A program made the translations under genes and the position numbers. This document shows positions 9,069 to 20,524 of a stretch of 64,000 nt of DNA, in pieces. This DNA is from Methanocaldococcus villosus KIN24-T80. Lineage in GTDB: Archaea; AGJL01; Methanococci; Methanococcales; Methanocaldococcaceae. Location of the stretch: contig NZ_AQUK01000001.1 in NCBI RefSeq assembly GCF_000371805.1, positions 1,174,010 through 1,238,009 of the forward strand, given 5' to 3'. Below the pieces are notes generated by a model. The model ran no database searches. It was not told the DNA's origin and was given only the letters and a program-made list of their open reading frames with translations. Position 1 is the stretch's first letter. Each line of letters starts with the position of its first letter.

Positions 9069-10226
9069 ATGCAGAATTTTGAACTTTTAGAGAAGTCTTA
9101 TGAATTGGCAAAAAATATTAGAGATCCTTATGTTAGAGGTAATTTACTAAAAGATATAGCTGAAGGTTACTGTGAATTAAATGAATTTAAAAAAGCTTTA
9201 GAAATAGTTAATGAAATTGATGAGGAGTCAATAAGATTAGAAGCTTTGAACAGCTTAGCAATAAAATTAGCTAAGGATAGGGAAGCTTGTAAAGAATTAT
9301 TAAAAAGATCTTTTAAATTGGCTAAGAAGTATGGTAAGATGGAAGAATATATTATAACTTTAGCTAAAATAGCTAATACCTTAGCAGAAGTTCATGAGTC
9401 ATATAAAAATGTGATAAGTGAAGCACTAAAAAATACTTCATTATTAAAGATAGATGAAAAAGCTAAAGTTTTATCTGATATTTTAGGAATTATAAAAGAT
9501 TTAGATGAAAGTAGAGAGGTTGTTAAAGAAGTTTTAAAAATAGTTGAAAAGTTAGATGAAAAGGAAAGAGATGGAGTTTTATCTACAGTAATATTGGATC
9601 TTTTAAAAATTGGGAATATAGAGAAAGCTATTGAACTTTCCAAGAGAATAAAGGATCATTTTTGGAAAACAGAGGCTTATATTTATATTGCATATTATCT
9701 TTATAAATCAAAAAAACAATATAAAAACTATATAAATATGGCTGTTGAATCAGCAATGAATATAAAAGATGAGTTTTGGAGAGACACTGCATTGACAAAA
9801 ATAGCTATATGTTTAGTAAAAACAGGGGATTATGATCAAGCAATAGAAATATCAAAAGCTATAAAAAGTGATAAAGCATTAAAAAGTGTAGTTTGTGGTA
9901 TGTCAAAAAATGAGATGTTTAATAATGCATTAGAATTAGCTAAAGAAATAAAATCAAACTTTTGGAAAGCATTAGCACTTTCTTGTATTGTTAGAGATTT
10001 AGGGATGTTAGGGAAATCTTATGATGAAGTATTAAATAAAGTTTTAAAGATTGCTGATATGATTGATAATCCTGTCCATAAGTCTATAGTGTTATATAAC
10101 ATAAGTTGCAAAATTGCTAAAATTGGTGATGAGAAAAAAGCTTTAGAAATAGTTGAAAAAATAGAAGATACATTTTGGAAAGCTAAAGCTTTAAGAGATA
10201 TAGCTATTATAGGTGGGAAACAATGA
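9069..10226 (+). CDS. Helical-repeat (TPR-like) protein
   Basis: 385 residues made of degenerate helix-turn-helix repeats of about 30-35 residues, several containing a recurring 'KALEIAKEI...FWKA.AL..I' pattern. This is a TPR/HEAT-like solenoid that would serve as a protein-binding scaffold; it has no signal peptide or membrane helix. Start ATG 9069 has GTGATAAAT upstream; a GTG at 9060 is the alternative. The 3' end overlaps aspS by 4 bases, so the two are cotranslated. Binding partner unknown. Confidence 0.65.
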   Translation: MQNFELLEKSYELAKNIRDPYVRGNLLKDIAEGYCELNEFKKALEIVNEIDEESIRLEALNSLAIKLAKDREACKELLKRSFKLAKKYGKMEEYIITLAKIANTLAEVHESYKNVISEALKNTSLLKIDEKAKVLSDILGIIKDLDESREVVKEVLKIVEKLDEKERDGVLSTVILDLLKIGNIEKAIELSKRIKDHFWKTEAYIYIAYYLYKSKKQYKNYINMAVESAMNIKDEFWRDTALTKIAICLVKTGDYDQAIEISKAIKSDKALKSVVCGMSKNEMFNNALELAKEIKSNFWKALALSCIVRDLGMLGKSYDEVLNKVLKIADMIDNPVHKSIVLYNISCKIAKIGDEKKALEIVEKIEDTFWKAKALRDIAIIGGKQ

Positions 10227-11509
10227 GAACTCATTATTCTTCTGAATTGTCAGCTAATATGGATGGGGAAATTGTTAAAGTGGCAGGATGGGTTCATTCT
10301 ATAAGAGCTTTAGGAAAATTGATATTTGTTATCCTTAGAGATAGAGAAGGGTTTATTCAGATTGTTGTGCCAAAACAGAAAGTTGGAGAAGATTTGTTTA
10401 AGAAGATAAAGAGTTTGGGAGTAGAGGATGTTATATCTGTTAAGGGTAAAGTTGTTGCAAATGAAAAAGCTCCTAACGGTTTCGAAATCCTACCTTTAGA
10501 AGTGGATGTGTTAAACACAGCTAAACGACCTCTTCCATTAGATCCTGCAGAAAAAGTTCCTGCAGAGTTAGATACAAGATTAGAAAATAGGTTTTTAGAT
10601 TTGAGAAAGCCTAAAATTCAAGCTATATTTAAAATTAGGCATGAAATGTTAAAATCTGTAAGAAATACATTCTATGAAGAGGGTTTTATAGAAGTTCATA
10701 CACCAAAACTTGTAGCTTCATGTACAGAAGGAGGTACTGAACTTTTTCCAATATCTTATTTTGAAAAAGAAGCTTTTCTAAGCCAAAGTCCTCAGTTGTA
10801 TAAACAGATGTTAATGGCTACAGGATTAGATAGGGTTTTTGAAATAGCTCCTATATTTAGAGCAGAAGAGCATAATACAAGAAGACATTTAAATGAGGCA
10901 ATTTCTATAGATGTTGAAATGGCATTTGCAGATGATGTAGAAGCTATTAAAATGTTAGAGAAAGTGGTACATAATGCTATAAAAGATGTTTTAAAAAATA
11001 GAGAAAAGGAGTTAGAGTTGCTTGGAGTGGAGTTAGAATTACCAAAGAAATTTGATAAGATAACCTATGATGAAGCTATAGAAATTGCTAAGAAAAAAGG
11101 AGTAGAAATAGATTGGGGAGAGGATCTAAGTAGAGAAGCTGAAAAGGCCATTGGAGAAGAAATGGGTGGATTTTATTTTATAGTTGATTGGCCATCAGAT
11201 ATTAGGCCATTTTATACAATGCCTAAAGATGATAGATATTGTAAAGCTTTTGATTTGATGTATAAAGATCTTGAATTAGCTTCAGGAGCTCAAAGAATAC
11301 ATCTTTATGATCTCTTAGTAGAGAATATTAAGAAAAAAGGTTTAAACCCTGATGCATTTACTTATTATTTAGAGGCATTTAAATATGGGATGCCCCCACA
11401 TGCAGGTTGGGGGTTAGGGGCGGAGAGATTTACTATGGTTCTGACAGGGAGAGAGAACATAAGAGAGTGTGCCCTCTTTCCAAGAGATAGGCATAGACTA
11501 ACACCTTAA
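10223..11509 (+). CDS. aspS: Aspartyl-tRNA synthetase, archaeal type
   Basis: 428 residues, class II aminoacyl-tRNA synthetase. The N-terminal anticodon-binding OB-fold (about 15-100) contains the VAGWVHSIR and [11 protein letters not shown] strands. Motif 2 is [14 protein letters not shown] and motif 3 is [15 protein letters not shown] near the C-terminus. It charges tRNA-Asp, and in methanogens without AsnRS it usually also mischarges tRNA-Asn for the amidotransferase; which type this is cannot be settled here. The ATG overlaps the preceding stop. It converges with the GTPase gene, with 12 bases of 3' overlap. Confidence 0.95.
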   Translation: MRTHYSSELSANMDGEIVKVAGWVHSIRALGKLIFVILRDREGFIQIVVPKQKVGEDLFKKIKSLGVEDVISVKGKVVANEKAPNGFEILPLEVDVLNTAKRPLPLDPAEKVPAELDTRLENRFLDLRKPKIQAIFKIRHEMLKSVRNTFYEEGFIEVHTPKLVASCTEGGTELFPISYFEKEAFLSQSPQLYKQMLMATGLDRVFEIAPIFRAEEHNTRRHLNEAISIDVEMAFADDVEAIKMLEKVVHNAIKDVLKNREKELELLGVELELPKKFDKITYDEAIEIAKKKGVEIDWGEDLSREAEKAIGEEMGGFYFIVDWPSDIRPFYTMPKDDRYCKAFDLMYKDLELASGAQRIHLYDLLVENIKKKGLNPDAFTYYLEAFKYGMPPHAGWGLGAERFTMVLTGRENIRECALFPRDRHRLTP

Positions 11510-12511
11510 TTTTGATTTATAACTTTCAATAGCTCTCTTCTTTAAAATCTCTTTAAGTTTATCTAAGTTAATTCCTTTATCAGCTGATATCTCTATCACT
11601 TCATAATTTTTTAACATATCCCTAATTTTATTTAATCTCTCTTTATCAATAAGATCTATCTTATTAATAGCTAAAATTATAGGTAATTTAAATAATTCAG
11701 AAATCTCTTTTAATAAACTGATTTGCTCATCTAAGCTATACCCACAATACTCTGAAGCATCTATAACAAAGAGTATTATATCAGCTAAATAGTTTAATGC
11801 CAATATTGCCTGAAGCTCAATATCATTTCTCTCATATAGTGGTCTATCTAAAAGACCTGGGGTATCAAGCATTTGAATATTGTCCATATAACCTACATTT
11901 ATTCCCTTTGTAGTAAATGGATAATTATTAATCTCAACATCTGCTCCAGTTAAAGCCTTTAATATTGTAGACTTTCCAACATTTGGATAACCTGCTATAG
12001 CTATAGTTGGTAAATCTTTAAAAGTTGGTAAATCCTTTAATTTCTCCCTTGCAACAGCAATAAATGCCATTTCAGGGTGGATCTGTTTTAGTATAGATTT
12101 TACTCTACCAACAAATTCTTTTCTAAATTTAGCAGCCTGTTGTGGAGTCCTTGATCTTCTAATCTTTTTTGCATATTCATTTGTAAGCTTCTTAACCAAA
12201 TCTGAAGCCCATTTAAATGCTCCAAGAGATTTTTTAAACTCATCTATCCCCACAAGAATTTCCACCATCTCTTGATAAAATTTTGGTAGTTTTCTAACTG
12301 CAGGGGCTTTATCAATAACTTTCTGTAAATTGTCAGCTACAACAGAACCAATAGTCCTAACTTTATGCTCTTCTACCATTTTACTTTTTATTAAAGATGG
12401 TAATGGTTTTTGTCTCATTTCATTAGCAACTTTTTCTCCTCTTCTTAGAGCTTTTTCCATAAGCTCATCAGGCATAAGTATAGTAGGAATTTTTTTAAAA
12501 GGGTTTTCCAT
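11498..12511 (-). CDS. Nog1-type GTPase (ribosome biogenesis)
   Basis: 337 residues. A helical N-terminal region (about 1-165) precedes a TRAFAC GTPase domain with G1 GYPNVGKST (174-182), G3 DTPG and G4 NKID. This order and the conserved N-terminal helices match archaeal NOG1/Obg-family GTPases that assist large-subunit assembly. Start ATG 12511 is preceded by GTGATACT. Only 22 bases separate it from the divergent gene at 12534, so its promoter must lie inside that gene. Confidence 0.85.
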   Translation of the reverse strand: MENPFKKIPTILMPDELMEKALRRGEKVANEMRQKPLPSLIKSKMVEEHKVRTIGSVVADNLQKVIDKAPAVRKLPKFYQEMVEILVGIDEFKKSLGAFKWASDLVKKLTNEYAKKIRRSRTPQQAAKFRKEFVGRVKSILKQIHPEMAFIAVAREKLKDLPTFKDLPTIAIAGYPNVGKSTILKALTGADVEINNYPFTTKGINVGYMDNIQMLDTPGLLDRPLYERNDIELQAILALNYLADIILFVIDASEYCGYSLDEQISLLKEISELFKLPIILAINKIDLIDKERLNKIRDMLKNYEVIEISADKGINLDKLKEILKKRAIESYKSKLRC

Positions 12512-12533
12512 AGTATCACTTTGAGGTGAGTTT

Positions 12534-13970
12534 ATGAAATTTTTAGAAGCTATTGTAGATTTCTTAGAAAGGAATATAAAAACCCTTTTCTACTACCCAG
12601 GAGAGCAAGTTTTACCACTATGTGAAGAAGTAGAAAATAGTAAGATAAACAATATTTTAGCTGGAGATGAGAGGGGAGCAGGGTTTATGGCTGAGGGATA
12701 TGCAAGGATAACAAATTATATTGGAGTTGCAATATCTTCAACACCTGGCGCAGGAAATTTAGTAACCCCTGCATTGAATGCTTATAAAGATAATTCCTCA
12801 ATCTTATTAATAACAGGTAGAAATTATAAGAAATACAGAGGGGAAAATTATTTTCAAGAAATAGATATGAATTTTTTAAATATTTATAAAGGTTATTTTG
12901 ATCCAAAATATGAAGATTTTGTGAAAGCATTTTATGAATGTTTATATAGTAGAAGACCTATACATATAAATATATCCCTGGACTGTTATGATAAAGAAGT
13001 GGAAGTTAGAGATTATATAAAATATAAATATAATTATAATTTTAATATAGATATAGAGAGTAGGAAACCTCTATTATTAATTGGTCAAGGAATATATGGT
13101 TTAATGCCATATAAAGATATTATAAAAATAAATAAAATCTTAAAATCTGTTCAAATTCCTATATCTACAACTTTTCCTGCTAGAGGGGTGATATCTGAGA
13201 ATTCTGATAATTGTATAGGCTTAGTAGGGAGGAGAGGAGATATAAAATCTTTATTAGAAGCTGATAAAATTATAAATATTGGATCTTCACTGTCTTATAA
13301 CACATATGTAGAGAGTGTAAGAAATGAACTTTTAAAAAAGACTATAAATATAAATTTTTATCCAAATGATATTAAAGAAGTAAAAGAGCTATTTAATAAC
13401 ATCAGCTTAGATAATTTATGGTTTGAAAAAGAATTATACTTTACTCCAAAAGGAGATTACTCTAAGAAAATTTATACTCTAATATCTTCACTACCTGATG
13501 ATGCAATTATTGTTAATGATGCAGGAAAGCACACTGTTTTCACATGTTTATTAAAAAAATGTTATCTTCCAAAGAGCTTAATAGCCTCTCATTCATTTGG
13601 ATGTATGGGATTTTCACTACCAACAGCTATTGGGGTTAAGTTAGCCTGTCTTGATTATGGAATAGATAGAGAGGTTGTATCTATAAATGGTGATGGTAGC
13701 TTTATAATGAATCTACAGGAGTTAAAAGTTATTTCTGAAAATAATTTAAAAATTCTTATTGTTATCTTTGAAAATCATAAATTGGGAAGATTTAAAACAA
13801 TAAATAATCCAAACTTTGTTAAAATTGCTGAAAGCTTTAATATTGATGCTTATAAAACTGAAAATTATGAAGAAATAGAAGATGTTGTAAAAGGATATTT
13901 GAGAGGAAATAAACCCTTATTACTATCAATAAAAACAGAAGATGAGGATTTACCAACACCAAATAGGTGA
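12534..13970 (+). CDS. Thiamine-diphosphate enzyme, acetolactate synthase-like (IlvB homologue of unknown reaction)
   Basis: 478 residues. The N-terminal PYR domain carries the activating Glu46 in DERGAGFMAEGYAR. The C-terminal PP domain has the TPP motif starting at NGDGSFIMNLQEL and ending in FEN about 25 residues later. It is about 100 residues shorter than true acetolactate synthase large subunits, and the middle domain is reduced. A short ALS-like homologue of unknown activity occurs in M. jannaschii next to a zinc-ribbon protein gene, the arrangement seen here. Ribosome site GAGGTGAG. The substrate cannot be read from the sequence. Confidence 0.7.
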   Translation: MKFLEAIVDFLERNIKTLFYYPGEQVLPLCEEVENSKINNILAGDERGAGFMAEGYARITNYIGVAISSTPGAGNLVTPALNAYKDNSSILLITGRNYKKYRGENYFQEIDMNFLNIYKGYFDPKYEDFVKAFYECLYSRRPIHINISLDCYDKEVEVRDYIKYKYNYNFNIDIESRKPLLLIGQGIYGLMPYKDIIKINKILKSVQIPISTTFPARGVISENSDNCIGLVGRRGDIKSLLEADKIINIGSSLSYNTYVESVRNELLKKTININFYPNDIKEVKELFNNISLDNLWFEKELYFTPKGDYSKKIYTLISSLPDDAIIVNDAGKHTVFTCLLKKCYLPKSLIASHSFGCMGFSLPTAIGVKLACLDYGIDREVVSINGDGSFIMNLQELKVISENNLKILIVIFENHKLGRFKTINNPNFVKIAESFNIDAYKTENYEEIEDVVKGYLRGNKPLLLSIKTEDEDLPTPNR

Positions 13971-13974
13971 GAGG

Positions 13975-14829
13975 ATGATAGAGTTATTTAACATTTTATC
14001 AAAAGATATACATATTAATATAACTAAATTAAGTGATGAAACATTTAATCAAAATTGGAAAGTTCCTGAAGGATTTATATCAATAATTGGACTTGAAAAT
14101 GCAAAGTTACCTGTTTATTATTATGGGATTACAAATAATTATGAAAAATATTATGATATAAAAAAAGTAGAAACTCCTAAAGGAAAGCAGATTTTTGTTA
14201 GATTGTATTATCAGTTTGATAGAAGAGATATTATTGAAAAAGAAAAATATGTTGTAGCTAATGCCTTTACTGGATTGTTATTGTTGATAAAGATAGATAA
14301 AGAAGAATTTATTGAAAATGCCACAAAATTATTAAAACATGTTTATAAGAAAGATGAGTTTGTTAAAGATACCTTAGATAGCATAAACCTATTTGATGAT
14401 TTAGATGAAACAATTAGGTTTGTGGCTAATAGAGATTATAATTGGCTTATAGGTAGAATAAAATATAATATGGGATTATTGAAAAGCTCTGGGCAGGGGT
14501 ATTATTTATTGCCAGTAAAAACAAACATGCAAATAACTGAAGGATTAAATGTAAATGATAATAAGCTTATCATTGATCTTGAAAATGCTAATTTGTTTAA
14601 ACACTATATAATATATGTAGATACTGTTAATAATAAGATATTCTTTAATAGAAATAGATTGTGTAATAAAAAACCTATATTAGAAGAGATAATGAGTAAA
14701 ATTGATGAAAATACATGTCCATGGTGTGGAGCTAAATTAAGAGTAGTTAAAACAAAAAAAGGGGAATTTTTGGGATGTAGCAATTATCCAAAGTGTTTAT
14801 ATAGAAGATTTCCTAATAAAGATGAATAA
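13975..14829 (+). CDS. Uncharacterised protein with C-terminal topoisomerase-type zinc ribbon
   Basis: 284 residues. The N-terminal 235 residues match no family I know. The C-terminus is a topoisomerase-I-like zinc ribbon with CPWCGAKL, then GCSNYPKCLYRRFP, a module that often binds single-stranded nucleic acid. Start ATG 13975 has GGTGAGAGG directly upstream, and it begins 4 bases after the TPP enzyme stop. The pair is thus an operon, although a nucleic-acid-binding ribbon beside a metabolic enzyme is puzzling. T-rich sequence just after the stop may end transcription. Confidence 0.6.
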   Translation: MIELFNILSKDIHINITKLSDETFNQNWKVPEGFISIIGLENAKLPVYYYGITNNYEKYYDIKKVETPKGKQIFVRLYYQFDRRDIIEKEKYVVANAFTGLLLLIKIDKEEFIENATKLLKHVYKKDEFVKDTLDSINLFDDLDETIRFVANRDYNWLIGRIKYNMGLLKSSGQGYYLLPVKTNMQITEGLNVNDNKLIIDLENANLFKHYIIYVDTVNNKIFFNRNRLCNKKPILEEIMSKIDENTCPWCGAKLRVVKTKKGEFLGCSNYPKCLYRRFPNKDE

Positions 14830-14832
14830 TTC

Positions 14833-14838
14833 TTTTTT
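14833..14838 (+). terminator. Possible oligo-T terminator
   Basis: Run of six T in T-rich sequence just after the stop at 14829, without a stem. Oligo-T runs end transcription in archaea, but the base composition makes such runs common. Confidence 0.3.
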
Positions 14839-14914
14839 ATTCATTTTAATAAATTCCAAAAACTTAATATATTTTTTTAAAGTAAATATTTCTAATGGGG
14901 GTATATAATTTTAA

Positions 14915-16756
14915 ATGGGTGGTATTTTGCTAAAAAATATTCCCATAAAGTATAAGCTTTTAGGCATTGTTTTAGCATTGGTTATAATTAATCTCATTAC
15001 AGGAGGTTTAGTACTATGTGTAATTGATTGTATGAAAAAAGATGCTGAGATAATGAATATTGCCAGTATGGAAAGAAGTTTAATTAAAGATATGAGTAAA
15101 TACACAACCATGATAAGTTATGGTGAAGATGTTAAGAATGTTTTAAAAGAAAAATCTGACATGTTTGAAAAAAATCTCAATACTTTATTATATGGTGATA
15201 AAGAGAGAGGAATTCCAGAAGCTTCTGGTGAATTTAAAGATCAGCTTTTAAAGGTTAAAAAGTTATGGAAAGAATATAAGGAGAATATTAATGTTGTATT
15301 AGAAAGCTCTCCTGGAGATCCAAATTTCTTAGAAGCAGTTAATTACATTCGCAATAATTCCAAAGTTTTGTTTAATGAGCAAAATAAAGCTGTTATGATA
15401 TATCAAAAGAATAGTGAAGAGAAAATAGAACTTGTTAAAACTATAGTTATTATTATGATGGTAATAGCTATAATTATTGGAGCACTATCTTACTATGTAG
15501 TGAAAGTAGCAATAATAGCCCCAATAATGGATTTAAAAAGAATGTTGATGGAGGTTGTTAATGGAAATTATGATGTTAAACCAAAGATAAAGTTTGGTAA
15601 TGATGAGTTAGGAGATTTAGAAAAATGCTTTTTACATATGATTAATAAGATTAAAGAGTTAATAGAAACTATAGACAGTGATAGAAAAGCTATTAGAAAG
15701 ACATTTAAGGAGCTTAGAGAAGCTATGGATAGGTTAGCAAAAGGAGATTTAACTGTTAGATTAGAGGTAAAAGATAAAAGAAGTAAAGCTCAGGAGGCAT
15801 TTAATAGGGCTGTTGAAAGCATGCAAAATCTTATTAAATCATTAAGACAGGAAATAATTAATCTAAATAAAGAGATAAACGCATTAAGAGAAGAGACTCA
15901 GAGAGCTAAAGAAACTGCTGAACAGGTTGCAGATGCAGCTAACCAAGTAGCTGTTGCAGCGACAGATCAATCTAATAAGTTGCAAGATTTAACACAGGAG
16001 GTTGAAGAAACAGCTAAGATGGCTGAAGATACACTTAAAGCTGCTGAGGAAGGAGTAGAAGCGATGGCTGTAGTTGATGAGAAAGCTAATGAAGGGGTTA
16101 AGAACGTTGAAAATGCTATTGAGGCTATGCAGAGAATAGCGAATATTATTGATGAGCTTGGAAAGGCTTTAGAGGAGCTTGGTAAGAAGAGTGAGAAGAT
16201 AAATGAAATAACAGCTTTAATTAAAGATATCGCTGAACAAACAGGATTATTAGCATTAAACGCATCTATTGAAGCTGCAAGGGCTGGAGAGGCAGGAAGA
16301 GGTTTCGCAGTTGTCGCTAGTGAGATAAAAGGATTAGCTGAAGAGATAGGAAAGTCTGTTGATGATATAAATAAAACTGTAGAAGAGATAAGATCAGCTA
16401 TCGAGAAAACTATTGATCTTGGTTTAACTGGAAAAGAGGCTGTTGATAGAGGAGTTATTGTTATAGATGAAGTTAATAATGCATTCTTAAAGATAAAAGA
16501 GGCTATCGATAAAGCTAATGAAACTATAGTTAGAATTCAAGAGAGTGCTAAGAATTCAAAAGAGAACGTTGAAACAGCTTTAAGGCATATTCAAGACATC
16601 GCTTCCATATCAGAAGAGTTTGCTGCAACTGCTGAAGAGTTAACAGCTTCAGCAGAAGAGATGAGCAGAATTGTTGAAGAAATTTCAAAAGCTACTGAAG
16701 AGATATCAGAGATATCATCAAGAGTTTCTAAAGAAGCTGAAAAGTTTATTATTTAA
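14915..16756 (+). CDS. Methyl-accepting chemotaxis protein (chemoreceptor)
   Basis: 613 residues. TM1 is at about 12-36, an extracytoplasmic sensor domain of about 130 residues follows, TM2 is at about 173-197, then HAMP, a second HAMP-like segment ([11 protein letters not shown]) and a long coiled-coil signalling domain. The tip motif that contacts CheA/CheW is intact: [17 protein letters not shown] then [10 protein letters not shown]. Four-residue-spaced Glu/Gln/Ala patterns suit methylation. ATG 14915 lies close to the expected transcript start (TATA-like TTAATATATT at 14865-14874); a TTG at 14927 with GGTGG upstream is a credible alternative. No che gene is in the window. The 3' half uses GCG, CGC and ATC codons more than its neighbours. 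Confidence 0.9.
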   Translation: MGGILLKNIPIKYKLLGIVLALVIINLITGGLVLCVIDCMKKDAEIMNIASMERSLIKDMSKYTTMISYGEDVKNVLKEKSDMFEKNLNTLLYGDKERGIPEASGEFKDQLLKVKKLWKEYKENINVVLESSPGDPNFLEAVNYIRNNSKVLFNEQNKAVMIYQKNSEEKIELVKTIVIIMMVIAIIIGALSYYVVKVAIIAPIMDLKRMLMEVVNGNYDVKPKIKFGNDELGDLEKCFLHMINKIKELIETIDSDRKAIRKTFKELREAMDRLAKGDLTVRLEVKDKRSKAQEAFNRAVESMQNLIKSLRQEIINLNKEINALREETQRAKETAEQVADAANQVAVAATDQSNKLQDLTQEVEETAKMAEDTLKAAEEGVEAMAVVDEKANEGVKNVENAIEAMQRIANIIDELGKALEELGKKSEKINEITALIKDIAEQTGLLALNASIEAARAGEAGRGFAVVASEIKGLAEEIGKSVDDINKTVEEIRSAIEKTIDLGLTGKEAVDRGVIVIDEVNNAFLKIKEAIDKANETIVRIQESAKNSKENVETALRHIQDIASISEEFAATAEELTASAEEMSRIVEEISKATEEISEISSRVSKEAEKFII

Positions 16757-16783
16757 AACTTTAATTTTTCTATTTGTGATAAA

Positions 16784-17416
16784 ATGAAGCTAATGCTAGC
16801 ATTGGATGTAGAAGATAAGGAGACAGCTATAAGAATTTTAGATAATGTTATTGATTACATAGATGCTATTAAAGTGGGATATCCTTTAGTTTTACCATAT
16901 GGGATAAAGATATTGAAGGAAATAAAGAGGTACAATAAAGAGATTATATGTGATTTTAAACTGGCTGATATTCCAGCTACAAATGAAAAAATAGCAAAAA
17001 TTTCCCTTAAATATGCTGATGGAATAATAGCTCATGGATTTGTTGGAGAAGATAGCTTAAAAGCTGTTATTGAAATAGCTAAAAATATGGGAAAAAAGAC
17101 TGCTGTTGTAGTTGAAATGAGTCATCCTGGAGCTGTTAGATACATGCAACCAATTGCTGAAGATTTGGCATTATTGGCTAAAAATCTTAAAGCTGATTAT
17201 ATAGTAGCCCCATCTACAAGACCAAAAAGATTAAAGAAGTTGAAAGAGATCTCATCTCTTCCTGTTATGACTCCTGGCATTATAACCCAAGGGGGAAAAA
17301 TAGAAGAAATAAAAGATATATTAGATGAGAAAGATTATATTATTGTTGGAAGAGCTATATATCAAGCTAACAATCCAAAAGAATCTGCAAAACAGATTAA
17401 AGATTTAATTGGTTAA
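16784..17416 (+). CDS. pyrF: Orotidine 5'-phosphate decarboxylase
   Basis: 210 residues, TIM-barrel OMP decarboxylase. The catalytic D-x-K-x-x-D set is Asp57, Lys59 and Asp62 in DFKLADIPATNEK. The phosphate-binding end has TPGI and VGRAIYQANNP. It makes UMP in pyrimidine synthesis. Start ATG 16784 has TGTGATAAA upstream. It converges with the FAD oxidoreductase and their 3' ends overlap by 20 bases. Confidence 0.95.
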   Translation: MKLMLALDVEDKETAIRILDNVIDYIDAIKVGYPLVLPYGIKILKEIKRYNKEIICDFKLADIPATNEKIAKISLKYADGIIAHGFVGEDSLKAVIEIAKNMGKKTAVVVEMSHPGAVRYMQPIAEDLALLAKNLKADYIVAPSTRPKRLKKLKEISSLPVMTPGIITQGGKIEEIKDILDEKDYIIVGRAIYQANNPKESAKQIKDLIG

Positions 17417-18584
17417 TATGATTAACAACCTTCAAAACCCCAATAGCTATTCCCTCAACTTCCATATCTCCTCCTTTTGCTCCATCACCAACTAGATATA
17501 ATCTATCATTTATAATATTCCCCACATCATGTCCATTTTTAGCATGATTTACTGGAAAATCATCCCTATAACTCTGTATATGTAATATCTTATAATCTAT
17601 ATTTTTAAACAATTTATCTATATCCTCTAAACCTAAATCAATCTCTTTTTTAACATTGTTTGAAATCTGAGCTTGATGAGTCATTATTAAATGATATCCT
17701 TCAGGAGCTAAGCTTTTATCTACATTAGTAACCTGATTTAACCCATTTATTCTTTCACATTCTGGTGTAAATAGGACACCATTATGTTTAATTATCCCTT
17801 TTTTTGAAGCAATACTTATCTTTATCCCCTTAGATGGCTCTATTTTTTTATCTAAAAATTTTATATTACACATCTTCTGAGTTTCTTTTGGAGATATATT
17901 ACTAATAACTATGTCAAACTCCCTATCATCAATATATGCCTTATCTTCCACCTCTATTTTTTTAACTTCATACTCTTTTATAATATTCCCCCCATTTCTT
18001 TCAATTATTTTAACCAGCTCATCTATAACAGCTTTACACCCACCTATGGGAACTCCAGGACCTTTAAATTTATAATAGTTATTAGCAATGTTTATAATTT
18101 CTTTCATTGTAACTTCATAAACATCTAAGCTTAAAGCCCATCCAGTAAATGCCTTTCCTATCATTAATGCCAAATCAACATCTTCCAAAAATTCTCCAAA
18201 AGGTTGGTTATAATCAACTATACCTAATTTTAGATTTGTAGCTTTTTTTAAGGCTTTTATTTTATCCTTAACCCCTAGTAAATCAAACAAATCTTTGTAT
18301 AAATATTCTCTTCCATTGATTAAAAATGTTCCATCAGGTTTAGAATTAACTATCTTAACATCAGCTTTTGCCATCTTTAAAGCTTTTGCTAAATATCCCC
18401 TACTACCATGTGGTATCATATGCAAAGCTCCAGTAGTTAGTTGAAATCCATCATAATTTAAATTTGTAAACCTACCTCCCAAAAAAGGTAGTTTTTCAAA
18501 AATGGTTATTTTATGATTATAAGATAATATAGCTCCAGCTAACAATCCCCCCAACCCAGCTCCTACAATACCTATCTCCATCAT
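17397..18584 (-). CDS. FAD-dependent oxidoreductase, phytoene-desaturase/amine-oxidase family
   Basis: 395 residues. N-terminal Rossmann dinucleotide motif GIVGAGLGGLLAG, the second FAD motif FEKLPFLGGRF and the C-terminal FAD-binding LYLVGDGAKGGDMEVEGIA place it in the NAD(P)/FAD superfamily close to phytoene desaturases and polyprenyl reductases. Substrate unknown; a polyprenoid is possible but not shown. It starts with ATG at 18584, overlapping the DUF4013 stop, or at the adjacent ATG 18581, which has better spacing from GGTGA. Confidence 0.75.
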   Translation of the reverse strand: MMEIGIVGAGLGGLLAGAILSYNHKITIFEKLPFLGGRFTNLNYDGFQLTTGALHMIPHGSRGYLAKALKMAKADVKIVNSKPDGTFLINGREYLYKDLFDLLGVKDKIKALKKATNLKLGIVDYNQPFGEFLEDVDLALMIGKAFTGWALSLDVYEVTMKEIINIANNYYKFKGPGVPIGGCKAVIDELVKIIERNGGNIIKEYEVKKIEVEDKAYIDDREFDIVISNISPKETQKMCNIKFLDKKIEPSKGIKISIASKKGIIKHNGVLFTPECERINGLNQVTNVDKSLAPEGYHLIMTHQAQISNNVKKEIDLGLEDIDKLFKNIDYKILHIQSYRDDFPVNHAKNGHDVGNIINDRLYLVGDGAKGGDMEVEGIAIGVLKVVNHINQLNL

Positions 18585-19381
18585 CTTTCACCAATTTTAT
18601 CTTTATAATAAAGGCTATAACATCTATATGAGAATATCCCTAAGAAAAAGCTTACAAATAATGAAACTGTTGATTCTAAAATATCTGCTATCATAAAAGA
18701 AATATCGCTATTGGCAATGAGAAAAACAATTTTCAGGATTATAAATGGTATGCTTATAATAAGATTAACTATAAAAGATATAATAAATACTACTATTAAT
18801 AGCAATACATACTTTAAAGACATTAGTTTAAATATTTTTCTAAACTCAAAAAATCCAAAGAACCCATTAACAGAGAAATTTACAGATGCTAAAGGTTGAT
18901 ATAGGGTTAGGCATAAAATAAATGGAATAAATAATAAAAGCCCTAAAATAATTGTTAATACTGATAATTTTGTATTAATATTTATAAATAATATTGCCAT
19001 TAATATAATTATAAATGGAATTATTAAGAAAATTATTGACAATATCAGCATTCCAACAGTGTATAACAACCCACTAACAAACAATTCCCAAATGTTATCC
19101 CAATCAGGAGCTTCTTTATTCTCAACAGTGTTTTTCATAACTCTAACATAATAACCTGATATAATAAAGATGATTGTTAATAAAATGATAAACATTATAA
19201 TAAATATTGGTATTAAAAAAACTACTCTGCTTATATCATATAAATTTCCCAAATAACTAATAAAAAATGTCATAACTCCTAAAAAAATTCCAGAAATTAA
19301 AGATAGGATACCTCCAATTAAAAATTTGCTAAAATTATTTTTTATATAATTATAGCTATCTTTTATATAATCTCCAATCAT
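18581..19381 (-). CDS. DUF4013 family membrane protein
   Basis: 266 residues with about six helices. It starts with the [20 protein letters not shown] region and has the [18 protein letters not shown] segment characteristic of DUF4013, a family of archaeal membrane proteins of unknown role. ATG at 19381 is preceded by AGGTGAAAAA. It is translationally coupled to the FAD oxidoreductase, which suggests that the two act together, perhaps on a membrane lipid or quinone-like substrate (inference). Confidence 0.7.
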   Translation of the reverse strand: MIGDYIKDSYNYIKNNFSKFLIGGILSLISGIFLGVMTFFISYLGNLYDISRVVFLIPIFIIMFIILLTIIFIISGYYVRVMKNTVENKEAPDWDNIWELFVSGLLYTVGMLILSIIFLIIPFIIILMAILFININTKLSVLTIILGLLLFIPFILCLTLYQPLASVNFSVNGFFGFFEFRKIFKLMSLKYVLLLIVVFIISFIVNLIISIPFIILKIVFLIANSDISFMIADILESTVSLFVSFFLGIFSYRCYSLYYKDKIGER

Positions 19382-19438
19382 TTTTTCACCTATAATGTTA
19401 TTTTATCTTTTGTAGAATATTTATTTTATGGTGGGATT

Positions 19439-20524
19439 ATGAGAGGAATATGTTATAGATGTGGGGCTGAGGATGAATTAATTGAAGGTTTATGCCCATT
19501 ATGTTATGCTCAAGAGCATCCTCTATTTGAAATAGATAATATTATACAGATAGAAGTCTGCCACATGTGTGGTTCTTACAAAAGAAAGGTTTGGCAAACT
19601 CCAAAAAGTGAGGATCCTTATGAAATAGTAGAAGAGATAGTTTATTATGCAATTAAAGATAATATAAAGAAGAAGGGGGAGATAGAGTTAGAGATAATTC
19701 CAAAAATTTCTCAACTTCCAGGAGGTAAAAGAAGTAAGTTGATCATTCCAGTAGAAATTATTGCTTATGGAAAGTTACCAAAGGAAAAGGAAAAGAGAGA
19801 ATATAGAAAAGAAGTTGAAGTTCATTTAAATATGGTTCAGTGTCCAAGATGTTCAAGATACATGTCAAACTATTATGAAGCAACACTGCAAGTTAGGGCT
19901 ATGAATAGATATTTAACAGAAAAGGAAAAGGAAGAGCTTGATAAATTTGTTAGGGAGGAAGTTTATAAAAGATTAAAAAAGGATAGGATGGCATTCATAT
20001 CAAAGTTTATACCACAGAAGGAGGGATTAGATTATCAGCTAGGTTCAATAGGAGCTGCAAGATATTTAGCACATAGAATAAAAGAGAAATATGGAGGTAA
20101 AATAACTGAAAGTTCAACACTTGTAGGTGTTGATAGCACAGGAAAAGAATTGCATAGATTAACTATATCTGTTAGAATTCCTGAATATAGAGTGGGAGAT
20201 GTTGTTAAATATAGAGATAAGTATTATAAAGTTTCTTCAATTACAGAACATAAAGTTTATTTAAAATCTTTAGATAAAGATGATAAATTAGGATTATCTT
20301 GGCATGTAGCTGAGAAAGAAACAAAATTGGAGAAAAAATGGGAAGAGCTTAGTAGAGGAACAGTTATAGCTACAACACCAAATTTAATGGTTATGGATGA
20401 TGAAAATTATGAAATATATGAGTTTGATAAAAAAGAAGGAATAAAAGAGGGAGATAAGGTAAGGTTATTGAAGAAGGATATAGTCTATTTTGTTGAAAAA
20501 GAGGGAGAAAATGGAGATAGATAA
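19439..20524 (+). CDS. nmd3: NMD3 homologue (large ribosomal subunit factor)
   Basis: 361 residues. The N-terminus holds paired zinc-binding knuckles CYRCGAED / [18 protein letters not shown] and later [19 protein letters not shown]. The rest has the NMD3-like domains ([20 protein letters not shown], then beta-rich OB/SH3-like parts). In eukaryotes NMD3 exports 60S subunits; in archaea it probably binds the large subunit during biogenesis. The next gene, an rRNA methyltransferase, begins within its 3' end, which supports a ribosome-assembly operon. Confidence 0.9.
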   Translation: MRGICYRCGAEDELIEGLCPLCYAQEHPLFEIDNIIQIEVCHMCGSYKRKVWQTPKSEDPYEIVEEIVYYAIKDNIKKKGEIELEIIPKISQLPGGKRSKLIIPVEIIAYGKLPKEKEKREYRKEVEVHLNMVQCPRCSRYMSNYYEATLQVRAMNRYLTEKEKEELDKFVREEVYKRLKKDRMAFISKFIPQKEGLDYQLGSIGAARYLAHRIKEKYGGKITESSTLVGVDSTGKELHRLTISVRIPEYRVGDVVKYRDKYYKVSSITEHKVYLKSLDKDDKLGLSWHVAEKETKLEKKWEELSRGTVIATTPNLMVMDDENYEIYEFDKKEGIKEGDKVRLLKKDIVYFVEKEGENGDR

